From the NCBI RefSeq assembly GCF_003797945.1, contig NZ_RKKU01000004.1, positions 1 to 64,000 on the forward strand: DNA of 64,000 nt, given 5' to 3'. The stretch comes from Pseudomonas neustonica. Lineage in GTDB: Bacteria; Pseudomonadota; Gammaproteobacteria; Pseudomonadales; Pseudomonadaceae. Of the stretch, positions 16,734-25,991 are shown in pieces. The position numbers and the translations under genes were made by a program. The notes below the pieces were generated by a model that saw nothing but the letters and a program-made list of their open reading frames with translations, made no database searches and was not told the origin of the DNA. Numbering within the stretch: position 1 is the stretch's first letter; every line of letters starts with the position of its first letter.

Positions 16734-16951
16734 TGAGCGAGCAGGCGCCGGTCCGCTCACCCTGCGTTAGTATTTGCGCATTGGATGACGACGATATCTG
16801 TACCGGCTGCCAGCGCAGCGGTATGGAGATCGCGACCTGGGGCCGGATGAGCGAGGTGCAGCGTCGTGATGTGCTGCAGCGTTGCGAGGTGCGCGCTCGC
16901 AAACAGGGCCTCTGGTTGGGTTCCGTTAACGAAAAAGGACAACAGGCATGA
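16733..16951 (+). CDS. DUF1289 small cysteine-rich protein
   Basis: A 72-residue protein with [20 protein letters not shown], the C-x3-C-x8-C-x2-C pattern of the DUF1289 family (cysteines at about residues 11, 15, 24, 27), probably a metal-binding knot. It continues with the conserved tryptophan-rich [13 protein letters not shown]. It overlaps the carbonic anhydrase stop (TAATG) and the purT start (ATGA), so translation is coupled through the three genes. Function is unknown. Confidence 0.87.
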   Translation: MSEQAPVRSPCVSICALDDDDICTGCQRSGMEIATWGRMSEVQRRDVLQRCEVRARKQGLWLGSVNEKGQQA

Positions 16952-18132
16952 CCGTCGTAATAGGTACTCCGTATTCGGAAGATGCAACCCGCGTACTGCT
17001 GCTGGGTTCCGGTGAGCTGGGTAAAGAGCTGGCAATCGAGCTACAACGCTTGGGCTGTGAAGTGATTGCGGTGGATCGCTACGCCCATGCGCCGGCGATG
17101 CAGGTGGCGCATCGCAATCATGTGATCAGCATGCTCGATGGGCAGGCGCTGCGTGAGGTGATTGAGGCGGAGCAGCCCGATTACATCGTGCCGGAGATTG
17201 AGGCGATTGCTACGCCGACGCTGGTCGAGCTGGAAAGTGAAGGTTACCGGGTGGTCCCGACGGCTGAGGCAACGCGCCTGACCATGGACCGCGAAGGCAT
17301 TCGGCGTTTGGCGGCAGAAAAGCTGGGTTTGCCTACCTCGGCTTATCGCTTTGCCGAAACGCTGGAAGATTACCGCGCGGCCGTGGCAGAAGTGGGTATG
17401 CCCTGCGTGATCAAGCCGGTCATGAGTTCGTCGGGCAAGGGCCAGAGCCTGGTCCGCGAAGCGGCTGATATCGATGCTGCCTGGGAATATGCCCAGGCTG
17501 GCGGCCGCGCAGGCAAGGGGCGGGTCATTGTTGAAGGCTTTGTCGACTTTGATTATGAAATCACCCTTTTGACCGTCCGTCACATTGACGGCACCAGTTT
17601 CTGTGCGCCTATTGGTCATCGTCAGGAGTCGGGCGATTACCGTGAGTCCTGGCAGCCGCAGGCGATGTCCGAGGCGGCGCTGGCGGAAGCGCAGCGGGTT
17701 GCGCAAGAAGTGACAGCAGCGCTGGGTGGTCGTGGCCTGTTTGGGGTTGAGCTGTTCGTTAAGGGCGACAGCGTATGGTTTAGTGAAGTTTCGCCGCGCC
17801 CGCACGATACTGGCATGGTTACCCTGATCTCGCAGGATCTGTCTGAGTTTGCTCTGCACGCGCGAGCGATTCTCGGGCTGCCGATTCCCGCTATTCGCCA
17901 ATACGGCCCGGCGGCCTCTGCGGTGATTATGGTGGAAGGCCAGTCGGCCAATGTCAGCTTTGGTAACCTGGATGAGGCGTTGGCTATCCCGGACACTCAG
18001 TTGCGCTTGTTCGGTAAGCCGGAAGTCGATGGTCAGCGGCGCATGGGTGTTGCGCTGGCGCTGGATGAAAGCATCGATCTGGCGGTAAAAAAGGCCGTGC
18101 GTGCCGCCGCTACGGTCAAGGTAAAGCTCTGA
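16948..18132 (+). CDS. purT: Formate-dependent phosphoribosylglycinamide formyltransferase
   Basis: A 394-residue ATP-grasp enzyme that makes formyl-GAR from GAR, formate and ATP in purine synthesis, independently of folate. The N-terminal dinucleotide-like block [20 protein letters not shown], the ATP-grasp stretch [18 protein letters not shown], the E-L-F-V metal-site region ([20 protein letters not shown]) and [10 protein letters not shown] are all PurT-specific. Length equals the E. coli enzyme within two residues. The start overlaps the DUF1289 stop. Confidence 0.95.
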   Translation: MTVVIGTPYSEDATRVLLLGSGELGKELAIELQRLGCEVIAVDRYAHAPAMQVAHRNHVISMLDGQALREVIEAEQPDYIVPEIEAIATPTLVELESEGYRVVPTAEATRLTMDREGIRRLAAEKLGLPTSAYRFAETLEDYRAAVAEVGMPCVIKPVMSSSGKGQSLVREAADIDAAWEYAQAGGRAGKGRVIVEGFVDFDYEITLLTVRHIDGTSFCAPIGHRQESGDYRESWQPQAMSEAALAEAQRVAQEVTAALGGRGLFGVELFVKGDSVWFSEVSPRPHDTGMVTLISQDLSEFALHARAILGLPIPAIRQYGPAASAVIMVEGQSANVSFGNLDEALAIPDTQLRLFGKPEVDGQRRMGVALALDESIDLAVKKAVRAAATVKVKL

Positions 18133-18161
18133 GTCGCTGGTGGTATCTGGTAGCGCCAGCG

Positions 18162-18881
18162 TTGCCGCTGTTGTTACCACAGGCGCTGTGGGTCAAGCGA
18201 ACCGCATTGCGTCTACCTGACGCCTCGCCGCCCTGGCAAGGCTTGGTGCCCGGACAGACACCGTCAACGCCACCACTGCGTTTGTTGTTGTTGGGCGAGT
18301 CGACGGTCAGTGGCGTTGGAGTTGATCGGCAAGCTGATGCGCTGGCGGGTCAGCTTGCCGCGCAGCTCGCCGCTATTACTGGTCGCCCAGTGCAATGGCA
18401 GGCGCTAGGGCGTAACGGCGCGGATGCGCAAGCCTGTCTGCAGGACCTGCTGCCGCAAGTGCTTGATCAGCGGTGGGATCTGGCGCTACTGGTGTTGGGC
18501 GTTAATGACACTACCCACCTGACGTCGCGGCGCCAATGGCGCACGCGGCTGGCTTGCTTGTTGGCGGGTTTGAGTTCGCGTTCGGTACAAGTAGGCGTGA
18601 CTGCCGTGCCGCCCCTGGGGCGCTTTACTGCCTTGCCGCAGCCTTTGCGGGGCTGGTTCGGCTTGCGTTCTGGTTTGCTGGATCGGGATTTGCGACAGGT
18701 TGCTGCGCGACAGCATGCGCTTTATCTGCCTTTGGATTTATCGTTTGAGTCGGCCTATCTGGCGCGCGATGGTTTCCATCCTTCGGCGGCCGGCTACCGC
18801 GAGTGGGCGGCCGGCATTGCCCGTCAGTGGGCGCCGCCCGGTGCAGAGCCGTCGCCCTCTTCTGTCGAAGTTGGTACCTGA
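18162..18881 (+). CDS. SGNH/GDSL-type hydrolase
   Basis: About 239 residues. RLLLLGESTVSGVGV holds block I (G-E-S with the nucleophile serine), ALGRNGADAQ the block II glycine, LVLGVNDTTH the G-x-N-D block III and ARDGFHPSAAGY the D-x-x-H block V, so the catalytic set is complete. An N-terminal hydrophobic stretch (PLLLPQALWV, extended upstream if a CTG at 18129 is used) may be a membrane anchor. No ATG exists near the start, so the start (TTG 18162) is uncertain. Its 3' end overlaps the convergent CorB/C gene by 58 bases. Esterase or lipase activity is likely; the substrate is unknown. Confidence 0.83.
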   Translation: MPLLLPQALWVKRTALRLPDASPPWQGLVPGQTPSTPPLRLLLLGESTVSGVGVDRQADALAGQLAAQLAAITGRPVQWQALGRNGADAQACLQDLLPQVLDQRWDLALLVLGVNDTTHLTSRRQWRTRLACLLAGLSSRSVQVGVTAVPPLGRFTALPQPLRGWFGLRSGLLDRDLRQVAARQHALYLPLDLSFESAYLARDGFHPSAAGYREWAAGIARQWAPPGAEPSPSSVEVGT

Positions 18882-20140
18882 TCCCGGCTACGCTCCCATA
18901 CGCGTACGCTTTTCACCATGTTGTCCTTGGTCTGCAGAATCTCCATGCGATAGGTGCCGTTCGCCAGACAAACACTGGTTTCCGGGATGCTCTCCAGCTG
19001 CTCGGTAATCAAGCCGTTGATGGTTTTGGGACCATTGGCTGGCAGTTTCCAGTTCAGGTGACGGTTGATATCACGGATGGCTGCGCTGCCATCAATGACG
19101 TAGGTGCCATCTTCCTGTGGGTGGATGTCCTGGCTGGGGATCAACATGTCGGTGGTGAATTCGCCGACGATCTCTTCCAGAATATCTTCAAGAGTCACCA
19201 GGCCAATTACATCGCCGTACTCGTCGACCACGATCGCGATGCGGCGTTTCTGTTTCTGAAAGTTGAACAGCTGCGTATGCAGCGGGGTGCTTTCCGGAAT
19301 GAAGTAGGGGGCCTTGCAGGCGCCGATCAGGGCTTCCTTGGTCAGCTCGCCGCGACTTAGCAGGCGAGCTATGGAGCGCATGTGAACCAGGCCGGTGACG
19401 TTATTTATGTCGCCGTGATACACCGGCAGACGCGTGTAGTGACAGCTGCGCAGTTGCTGGTTGATGGTGGTCATGCTGTCTTCCAGATCAATGCCCACGG
19501 CTTCGTTGCGCGGGATCATAATGTCATTGACCGTCATTTTTTCCAGATCAAGGATGCCCAGCAGCATATTCTGGCGGCTGCGGGTAATACCCAGTCCGGC
19601 CTCACGCACCACAGTGCGCAGTTCTTCGGTGGTCAGCTGGTCACCGTCGCTATCGTTTGGATTGACGCCTATCAGGCGCAGCAACATGTTGCTGATGACG
19701 TTACAGACCCAGACGACGGGGTAGAGCAGACGTTGTAGAAACGCCAGAATGACACTGGCAGGAAAGGCGATCAGCTCTGGTCGTAATGCTGCCAGTGTCT
19801 TTGGCGTTATCTCGCCGAAGATCAGAATGATGACAGTCAGCAACATGGTGGCGATGGCGATACCGGCCTCACCCCATATCTCCACGGCGACCACGGTGGC
19901 GATGGAGGCGGCGAGAATGTTGACGATGTTGTTGCCGACCAGAATAGTACCGAGCAGGCGATCAGGTCGCTCCAGCAGGCGTGATGCTCGCTTGGCAGCG
20001 CGATGACCTTCCTTGCTCAGATGCTTCAACCGATAACGGTTCAGGCTCATCATGCTGGTCTCCGAACTGGAGAAAAACGCAGACAGAATGATCAGCAAGG
20101 CCAGTAGTAACAGCAGCAGGCCAGTGTGGGATTCGTTCAA
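18824..20140 (-). CDS. CNNM/CorC-family (YfjD/CorB-like) membrane protein with CBS pair
   Basis: A 438-residue protein. An N-terminal DUF21 membrane domain (LLLLLALLIILSAFFSSSET, then SMMSLNRYRLKHL and further helices to about 150) is followed by a pair of CBS domains (about 190-330; IMIPRNEAVGIDL, IAIVVDEYGDVIGLVTLEDI) and a C-terminal CorC/HlyC domain (DGTYVIDGSAAIRDINR). The family is linked to magnesium efflux or cobalt resistance. The start is a TTG with GAGG seven bases before it. It follows the ypjD-type gene by 34 bases on the same strand. Confidence 0.88.
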   Translation of the reverse strand: MNESHTGLLLLLLALLIILSAFFSSSETSMMSLNRYRLKHLSKEGHRAAKRASRLLERPDRLLGTILVGNNIVNILAASIATVVAVEIWGEAGIAIATMLLTVIILIFGEITPKTLAALRPELIAFPASVILAFLQRLLYPVVWVCNVISNMLLRLIGVNPNDSDGDQLTTEELRTVVREAGLGITRSRQNMLLGILDLEKMTVNDIMIPRNEAVGIDLEDSMTTINQQLRSCHYTRLPVYHGDINNVTGLVHMRSIARLLSRGELTKEALIGACKAPYFIPESTPLHTQLFNFQKQKRRIAIVVDEYGDVIGLVTLEDILEEIVGEFTTDMLIPSQDIHPQEDGTYVIDGSAAIRDINRHLNWKLPANGPKTINGLITEQLESIPETSVCLANGTYRMEILQTKDNMVKSVRVWERSRDQVPTSTEEGDGSAPGGAH

Positions 20141-20174
20141 GAGCGTGCCTCAAACAGGTTGGGATAGGGGAGCG

Positions 20175-20975
20175 TCAGGCGCCAATCAGAACTTCGCGTA
20201 CCAGCTTGCTGCCAAAATAGGCGAGCATCAGCAGTAGGAAGCCAGCTAGCGTCCAGCGAATGGCGTTGCTGCCGCGCCAGCCACGGAAGTGGCGGCCCCA
20301 GAGCAGAATGCCAAAGACCACCCAGGCCAGGCACGACAGCAGTGTCTTGTGTACCAGGTGTTGGGCAAACATGTTTTCCAGAAAGACGAAGCCGGAAATG
20401 AGAGCGACGGTCAATAGCAGCTCACCGCAGAGCAGAAACTGAAACAACAGGCGTTCCATCGTCTGTAACGGCGGGAAGGTGCGAATAAAGCGGGTGGGAT
20501 GTTTGTGCTTGAGTTGATAGTCCTGAACCGCCAGCAGCGTTGCCTGAAAGGCTGCAATGGTAAGAATGCCGTAGGCCAGGACCGACAAGACGATATGCAC
20601 CAGCAGGCCTTTTTGCCCAGCCGGAAGGGTAGTGGCTTCGTGCGGGAACAGGCCAGCGAGCAGTGCCGTGACGAGTGCCAGAGGATAGAGGCCAAGCAGC
20701 AGGCTGGTGACCGGTGCGCGAAAGCTCGACAGCAGGGTGAGGGCAACAATTAGCCAGGCGATGAGCGAGCCTATATTGAATAACCCGAGAGCTAGCCCAT
20801 GATCGGTCATCAGCTGCAGGTAAAGACTGGCAGCGTGAGCGACCAATGCGATTAGACCTATGCCTCGCAATAGCCCGGTGTTGACGGTCAGGCGTTTGCC
20901 CAGACAAAACATCTGGTAAAGCATACCGCCCAAGTAAAAAGCGGCGGCTAGCAGGCTGGGAGTGAGGGCTGTCAT
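20175..20975 (-). CDS. ypjD: YpjD/CcsA-like cytochrome c assembly-type membrane protein
   Basis: A 266-residue protein with eight predicted transmembrane helices from the ATG at 20975 (AAGGA upstream). It has the CcsA/CcmC-type core: HIVLSVLAYGILTIAAFQA, the W-free YpjD variant of the haem-handling region, and conserved histidines in helices (VAHAASLYLQL, HIVLSV, HLVHKTLLS). YpjD relatives sit next to ffh in many gammaproteobacteria, as here, where it is divergent from ffh across 442 bases. A haem or cytochrome role is inherited from the family and not proven for this subgroup. Confidence 0.83.
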   Translation of the reverse strand: MTALTPSLLAAAFYLGGMLYQMFCLGKRLTVNTGLLRGIGLIALVAHAASLYLQLMTDHGLALGLFNIGSLIAWLIVALTLLSSFRAPVTSLLLGLYPLALVTALLAGLFPHEATTLPAGQKGLLVHIVLSVLAYGILTIAAFQATLLAVQDYQLKHKHPTRFIRTFPPLQTMERLLFQFLLCGELLLTVALISGFVFLENMFAQHLVHKTLLSCLAWVVFGILLWGRHFRGWRGSNAIRWTLAGFLLLMLAYFGSKLVREVLIGA

Positions 20976-21417
20976 ACGTCCTTGAGAGCGGTTACCAACA
21001 AAACCGCAGTGTGGCACAAGCCGCGCCGCGGTTAAAGCGCTTCGATGGGCTTCCCTATCATCACCCCGGTCGCGGAGGTATACTGCGCCGATAAATTGCT
21101 TCGCATGCCCTTGTGGCGGGGGCCGGGGGCTGTTGCTGATTCATCACGAACCCTGTTGCTGTGCAAAGAGTTGCCAGCCTGGACGCGGGGCGCAAAAGTT
21201 AGCCGCTCCCTTGTCCAGCCCGAAACGGCGCATATGGCACGCTAACACGCGTAACCCGGAGGGTCGGCCTGTTTCTGCGCGATGCTGCGTTACGCGTCAT
21301 TTTATTTGGAATGAACAAGCTGTATTCCGTGTGCCTTGCTCCGTGCAATTAAAGCAGGCGCTGGCGCGGTCACGATAATTAGGCAGCAGACCCTAGATAA
21401 GCTCAGGAGAGTTAGTG
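20976..21417. other. Gene-free leader region between ypjD and ffh
   Basis: There is no credible gene in these 442 bases. They must hold the divergent promoters of ypjD and ffh. The only structure I can point to is an exact nine-base inverted repeat, ACGCGTAAC at 21247-21255 and GTTACGCGT at 21289-21297, with a 33-base loop. The ffh ribosome site AGGAGA is at 21404-21409. Confidence 0.5.
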
Positions 21418-22830
21418 ATGTTCGAGAATCTTACCGAGCGCCTGTCGCACAGCCTGCGGGGCGTGACCGGTCAGGCCAAGCTGACAGAAGACAACATTAA
21501 GGACACCCTGCGAGAAGTTCGCATGGCGTTGCTTGAGGCTGATGTAGCCTTGCCCGTGGTCAAGGCCTTTGTTGATCAAGTGCGTGAGCGCGCTGTAGGT
21601 CATGAAGTGTCACGCAGCCTGTCGCCGGGGCAGGCCTTCGTCAAGATCGTGAAGTCCGAGCTGGAAGCGGTTATGGGGCAGACCGAAGGTCTGAACCTGG
21701 CGGTTACCCCTCCGGCAGTGATTTTGATGGCGGGTCTGCAGGGCGCGGGTAAAACTACCAGTGTCGCCAAGTTGGCGAAGACGCTGCGTGAGCGTGAAAA
21801 GAAAAAGGTCATGGTGGTCAGCGTCGACGTTTACCGTCCGGCGGCGATCAAGCAGTTGGAGACTCTGGCTGCTGAAGTGGATGTCACGTTTTTCCCCTCG
21901 GATCTTGAGCAGAAGCCGGTAGCCATCGTCGAGGCAGCGCTACGTGAAGCGAAGAACCGCTTTATGGACGTGCTGATTGTCGATACCGCGGGTCGTTTGC
22001 ATATCGACGCCGAGATGATGGCTGAAATCAAGCAGGTGCACGCCGCGGCCAAGCCCTCGGAGACCCTGTTTGTAGTTGACGCCATGACCGGTCAGGACGC
22101 GGCCAATACCGCGCAGGCCTTTAACGAGGCGCTGCCGCTGACGGGCGTGATCCTCACCAAGGTTGATGGTGATGCGCGCGGTGGTGCTGCGCTCTCGGTT
22201 CGTCACATTACCGGCAAGCCGATCAAGTTCCTCGGGATGGGCGAGAAGGTCGATGCGCTTGAGGTATTCCACCCTGATCGCGTTGCTTCGCGCATTCTTG
22301 GTATGGGCGATGTGCTCAGCCTGATCGAGCAAGCCGAGCAAAAGCTGGATAAGGACAAGGCCGAGAAGCTGGCCAAGAAGTTGAAAAAGGGTAAGGGCTT
22401 CGACCTTGAAGACTTCCGTGATCAGCTACAGCAAATGAACAGCATGGGCGGTCTGGGCTCGATGATGGAAAAGCTGCCGATGATGGGTGGCAAGATGAAT
22501 CCGGCCCAGATGGAAACCGCGCAGACTGAAGCGACCAAGCAATTCAAGCGCATGGAGGCGATCATCAACTCGATGACGCCCGGCGAGCGCCGTAACCCCG
22601 ATATCATCAGCGGCTCACGCAAGCGCCGCATTGCGGCGGGCTCAGGTTCGCAGATTCAGGACATCGGCCGGGTGCTTAAGCAGCATAAGCAGATGCAGAA
22701 AATGATGAAAAAGGTCACGGGTAAGGGTGGCATGGCCAAGCTTATGCGTGGCATGGGTGGAATGGGCGGCGGCGGTATGGGTGGCGGCGGTGGTATGTTG
22801 CCCCCCGGCGGCGGCATGCCTCGATTCTGA
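21418..22830 (+). CDS. ffh: Signal recognition particle protein Ffh
   Basis: A 470-residue SRP GTPase that binds 4.5S RNA and signal sequences of nascent membrane proteins. The N domain (MFENLTERLSHSLRGVTGQA), G domain with G1 GLQGAGKTTSVAKLA, DVYRPAAIKQL, G3 VDTAGRLHID, G4 TKVDGDARGGAALS, and a methionine-rich M domain from about 300 (MGGLGSMMEKLPMMGG) end in a glycine-methionine tail (GGMGGGGMGG). A GTG at 21415 precedes the ATG directly; the ATG fits the AGGAGA site better. The C-terminal tail is longer than in the E. coli protein. Confidence 0.95.
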   Translation: MFENLTERLSHSLRGVTGQAKLTEDNIKDTLREVRMALLEADVALPVVKAFVDQVRERAVGHEVSRSLSPGQAFVKIVKSELEAVMGQTEGLNLAVTPPAVILMAGLQGAGKTTSVAKLAKTLREREKKKVMVVSVDVYRPAAIKQLETLAAEVDVTFFPSDLEQKPVAIVEAALREAKNRFMDVLIVDTAGRLHIDAEMMAEIKQVHAAAKPSETLFVVDAMTGQDAANTAQAFNEALPLTGVILTKVDGDARGGAALSVRHITGKPIKFLGMGEKVDALEVFHPDRVASRILGMGDVLSLIEQAEQKLDKDKAEKLAKKLKKGKGFDLEDFRDQLQQMNSMGGLGSMMEKLPMMGGKMNPAQMETAQTEATKQFKRMEAIINSMTPGERRNPDIISGSRKRRIAAGSGSQIQDIGRVLKQHKQMQKMMKKVTGKGGMAKLMRGMGGMGGGGMGGGGGMLPPGGGMPRF

Positions 22831-22880
22831 GCTGTTTATCCTTTAGGGGATGGGTCAGTACGGCCTTAAATAAAAAAGAG

Positions 22881-22909
22881 TTTTCATCGGTCGCGATATT
22901 CCGTAGAAT
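22881..22909 (+). promoter_or_regulatory. Probable sigma-70 promoter of the rpsP operon
   Basis: TTTTCA (22881-22886) and TAGAAT (22904-22909) are separated by exactly 17 bases, 95 bases ahead of rpsP, in a stretch with an AT-rich upstream part (AAATAAAAAAGAG). The spacing and -10 match the sigma-70 consensus well, the -35 less so. Confidence 0.45.
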
Positions 22910-23003
22910 ACGCGACCTTTCGGGCCCTAGGTGTATGCGTTAATTGCAGCACAGCCCGTGATGAATTTTGTAGCGTTATTCAAACACAGGAAACGATGTC
23001 CAC

Positions 23004-23252
23004 ATGGTAACCATTCGTCTTGCTCGTGGTGGCTCCAAGAAGCGCCCCTTCTATCATTTGACTGTTGCCAACAGCCGTAACGCCCGTGATGGTCGTTTTG
23101 TTGAGCGCGTTGGCTTCTTCAACCCGGTTGCATCCGGTGCAGAAATCCGTTTGTCCGTAAACGACGAGCGTGTTCAGTACTGGTTGAGCAAGGGTGCACA
23201 GCCTTCTGAGCGTGTTGCTGCTCTGTTGAAGGAATCTCAGGCAGCTGCCTGA
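23004..23252 (+). CDS. rpsP: 30S ribosomal protein S16
   Basis: An 82-residue ribosomal protein with the full S16 pattern: [40 protein letters not shown] and [17 protein letters not shown]. Length is as in E. coli. It is first in the rpsP-rimM-trmD-rplS operon, which is complete here, and lies two bases before rimM. Confidence 0.97.
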   Translation: MVTIRLARGGSKKRPFYHLTVANSRNARDGRFVERVGFFNPVASGAEIRLSVNDERVQYWLSKGAQPSERVAALLKESQAAA

Positions 23253-23254
23253 AT

Positions 23255-23797
23255 ATGATAGCTGCTCCTGAATCGACAGAATCGCCTCGGGTGATTCTCG
23301 GCAAGATCGTATCGGTTCATGGGCTGCGCGGGGCGGTCAAGGTGTATTCGCACACCGACCCGCTGGACAATGTGCTGGGTTATGCGCAGTGGAGCCTTAG
23401 TAGAGGTTCCGAGCAACGCACAGTGTCCGTCCTTGGTGGTCGCCTGCAAGGGCGAGTCCTGATTGTTGAGCTCAAGGGCGTAGATGATCGCGATAAAGCC
23501 GAGGCGCTGGTTAACTTCGAGATTAGTGTAGAGGCTGGTTCTCTGCCCGAACTCGAAGAAGGTGAGTATTACTGGTACCAGCTGGAAGGCTTGCAGGTGA
23601 TTAACCTGGAAGGCCAGTTGTTCGGCAAGGTGGATCACCTGCTCGAAACCGGTTCCAACGACGTAATGGTGGTCAAGCCCTGCGAAGGCAGTATTGATCA
23701 GCGTGAACGTGTGTTGCCCTACTTGCCCGGCCAGTTTGTAGTGAATATTGATTTGGACAAGGCAACTATCCAGGTCGACTGGGATTCGGAGTTCTGA
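23255..23797 (+). CDS. rimM: Ribosome maturation factor RimM
   Basis: A 180-residue 30S assembly factor that acts at the S19 region of the 30S head. ILGKIVSVHGLRGAVKVYSH is the conserved N-terminal RimM domain, and YYWYQLEGLQVINLEGQLFG with VLPYLPGQFVVNIDLD is the PRC-barrel domain. It starts two bases after the rpsP stop and ends three bases before trmD. Confidence 0.95.
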   Translation: MIAAPESTESPRVILGKIVSVHGLRGAVKVYSHTDPLDNVLGYAQWSLSRGSEQRTVSVLGGRLQGRVLIVELKGVDDRDKAEALVNFEISVEAGSLPELEEGEYYWYQLEGLQVINLEGQLFGKVDHLLETGSNDVMVVKPCEGSIDQRERVLPYLPGQFVVNIDLDKATIQVDWDSEF

Positions 23798-23800
23798 TCG

Positions 23801-24550
23801 GTGTGGGCCGGTGTGGTAACCCTGTTTCCCGAAATGTTTACAGCGCTGACCGAGTCTGGTGTAACCGGACGAGCCGTCAAGCGCGGACAGCTGGAAGTTG
23901 TTTTCAGTAATCCCCGTGAACATGCACATGATCGTCACCGTACGGTAGATGATCGACCCTTTGGCGGCGGCCCTGGCATGCTGATGAAGGTTGAGCCTTT
24001 GCTTGAGTCCATTACGGCGATCAAGCAGCAGGCACCCTCGCAAGCCCGGGTGATCTATTTGTCACCGCAGGGTCAGCCACTCACTCAGCAACGGGTTGAG
24101 CAGCTGGCAAAGCTGGACAGTGTGATTTTGCTGTGTGGTCGCTATGAGGGCATTGATGAGCGCATTATTGAGCGCTGTGTCGATGAAGAAATTTCCATTG
24201 GCGACTACGTGTTGTCCGGTGGTGAGCTGGGAGCCATGGTGCTTCTGGATGCAGTAACCCGATTGATCCCCGGCGTGCTTGGGCATGCGGATTCAGCGGT
24301 TGAAGATTCTTTTTCGGCGGGGTGGCTGGATTGCCCACATTACACTCGGCCGGAAGAATTTGACGGGCAGCGCGTACCGGAGGTGTTGCTCAGCGGTAAT
24401 CATGAACTGATCCGGCGCTGGCGTCTCAAGCAGTCTTTGGGAAGAACCTGGCAACGTCGGCCAGAGTTGCTCGAAGAGCTGGAATTGAGCAAAGAACAGC
24501 AGAAGCTGTTGGCGGAATTTATCCGCGAACAGGAAACCGATAACCATTAA
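23801..24550 (+). CDS. trmD: tRNA (guanine-N1)-methyltransferase
   Basis: A 249-residue SPOUT methyltransferase that makes m1G37 in t[60 protein letters not shown] and the knot region [20 protein letters not shown] are all diagnostic. The start is a GTG without a strong ribosome site, three bases after rimM, which suits translational coupling. Confidence 0.96.
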   Translation: MWAGVVTLFPEMFTALTESGVTGRAVKRGQLEVVFSNPREHAHDRHRTVDDRPFGGGPGMLMKVEPLLESITAIKQQAPSQARVIYLSPQGQPLTQQRVEQLAKLDSVILLCGRYEGIDERIIERCVDEEISIGDYVLSGGELGAMVLLDAVTRLIPGVLGHADSAVEDSFSAGWLDCPHYTRPEEFDGQRVPEVLLSGNHELIRRWRLKQSLGRTWQRRPELLEELELSKEQQKLLAEFIREQETDNH

Positions 24551-24582
24551 CAGGTCCGACGGCCTGTGCAGGAGAAGCAACG

Positions 24583-24930
24583 ATGTCCAATATTATTGCC
24601 CAGATTGAAGCTGAACAGATGTCCAAGGAAATCCCCGCGTTCGCGCCGGGTGATACCGTCATTGTCCAGGTCAAAGTGAAGGAAGGCGATCGCTCGCGTC
24701 TGCAGGCCTTTGAAGGCGTGGTTATCGGTAAGCGTAACCGTGGTCTGAACTCTGCTTTCACCGTTCGCAAGATCTCTAGCGGTGTTGGTGTTGAGCGTAC
24801 TTTCCAGACTTACTCGCCGCTGATCGACAGCATTTCTGTCAAGCGTCGCGGTGATGTACGTAAAGCGAAATTGTACTACCTGCGTGCCTTGTCTGGCCGT
24901 GCAGCACGTATCAAGGAAAAGCTGTCCTGA
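24583..24930 (+). CDS. rplS: 50S ribosomal protein L19
   Basis: A 115-residue protein with the L19 pattern: [40 protein letters not shown] and [27 protein letters not shown] precedes the start. It is last in the operon and is followed after 12 bases by a strong terminator. Confidence 0.97.
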   Translation: MSNIIAQIEAEQMSKEIPAFAPGDTVIVQVKVKEGDRSRLQAFEGVVIGKRNRGLNSAFTVRKISSGVGVERTFQTYSPLIDSISVKRRGDVRKAKLYYLRALSGRAARIKEKLS

Positions 24931-24942
24931 ACGGACGCTTGA

Positions 24943-24980
24943 CCCACAAAAAAGCAGCCTAAGGGCTGCTTTTTTGTGGG
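24943..24980 (+). terminator. Strong intrinsic terminator of the rpsP-rplS operon
   Basis: An exact 17-base inverted repeat with a four-base loop (TAAG): the left arm is CCCACAAAAAAGCAGCC at 24943-24959 and the right arm is its complement at 24964-24980, including a T-run. The symmetry, with an A-run on one side and a T-run on the other, would let it work in both directions. Confidence 0.9.
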
Positions 24981-25023
24981 CGACTGTTTTTAATGGTGGT
25001 TTCCTCAGCACAGTGAGCAGGTC

Positions 25024-25944
25024 ATGTCCGCAGACGAAAACGCGCCGGTCGCACCGGACGACCAGCAACTGATTGTCGAGTTTCTCGATAGTCTGTGGCT
25101 GGAACGTGGGTTGTCAAAGCATACGTTGACGGCCTATCGCACCGACCTGAGTTTGCTCGCCGGTTGGCTGGGGCAACGCCGTAGCGACTTGCTCAACGCC
25201 TCGCGCGCTGATCTGATGGAGCATCTGGGTTGGCGCATAGCTCAGGGATATCAGGCGCGATCCAGTGCCCGGTTACTGTCCTGTTTACGTGGTTTCTATC
25301 GTTATCTGGTCCGCGTGGGCCGGTTGACGCTGGATCCCACCCTGGACGTGGCCATGCCCAAGTTAGGCCGGCCCTTGCCCAAGGCGCTGAGTGAGCGGGA
25401 CGTTGAGCTGTTGCTGGCGGCCCCGGATATTGAAGACAGTCTGGGTATGCGTGATCGCTGCATGCTCGAAGTGCTTTATGCCTGTGGCCTGCGTGTCAGC
25501 GAATTGGTTGGTCTGCGGTTGGACCAGGTCAACCTGCGTCAGGGCATAGTGCGGGTGACCGGTAAAGGCAACAAAGAGCGACTGGTGCCTTTGGGTGAAG
25601 AGGCCATGGTCTGGCTTGAACGCTATGTGCAGGATAGTCGGCCAGCGCTATTGGCTGGCAAGCCGAGTGACGTGGTTTTTCCTAGCCGTTTGGGACGGGA
25701 GATGACGCGCCAGACATTCTGGCACCGCATCAAGCTACATGCACGCCAGGCCGGTGTCAGCTCTTCGCTGTCGCCACATACCTTGCGACATGCCTTTGCT
25801 ACCCATCTGCTCAACCATGGCGCGGATTTACGCGTGGTGCAGATGTTGCTCGGCCATAGTGATCTGTCTACTACACAGATATACACACATATTGCCCGCC
25901 AGCGATTGCGTGACATGCACGCAGAGCACCATCCCCGTGGGTGA
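25024..25944 (+). CDS. xerD: Tyrosine recombinase XerD
   Basis: A 306-residue site-specific recombinase that resolves chromosome dimers at dif with XerC. The N-terminal SAM-like domain (FLDSLWLERGLSKHTLTAYR) and the catalytic domain with R (CGLRVSELVGL), K (TGKGNKERLVP), HxxR (SPHTLRHAFATHLLNHG), H (LGHSDLSTTQIYTHI) and nucleophile Y in TQIYTH are all present. Identity as XerD rather than XerC follows from the dsbC neighbour on the same strand, the usual Pseudomonas arrangement. Confidence 0.93.
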   Translation: MSADENAPVAPDDQQLIVEFLDSLWLERGLSKHTLTAYRTDLSLLAGWLGQRRSDLLNASRADLMEHLGWRIAQGYQARSSARLLSCLRGFYRYLVRVGRLTLDPTLDVAMPKLGRPLPKALSERDVELLLAAPDIEDSLGMRDRCMLEVLYACGLRVSELVGLRLDQVNLRQGIVRVTGKGNKERLVPLGEEAMVWLERYVQDSRPALLAGKPSDVVFPSRLGREMTRQTFWHRIKLHARQAGVSSSLSPHTLRHAFATHLLNHGADLRVVQMLLGHSDLSTTQIYTHIARQRLRDMHAEHHPRG

Positions 25945-25991
25945 TAGGGAGGTTTCATGATAAGCTTTGCCGTCTTCTAGAGGATCAGATT

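Noticed and set aside
17041-18180. A 379-codon minus-strand open frame over purT
   Set aside because: purT is unmistakable on the other strand; the frame is a by-product of GC-rich codon bias.
23237-24043. A 268-codon minus-strand frame across rimM and trmD
   Set aside because: It spans two firmly identified genes on the plus strand.
25941-25991. An earlier dsbC start overlapping xerD
   Set aside because: The ATG at 25992 has AGAGGA and starts the signal peptide.
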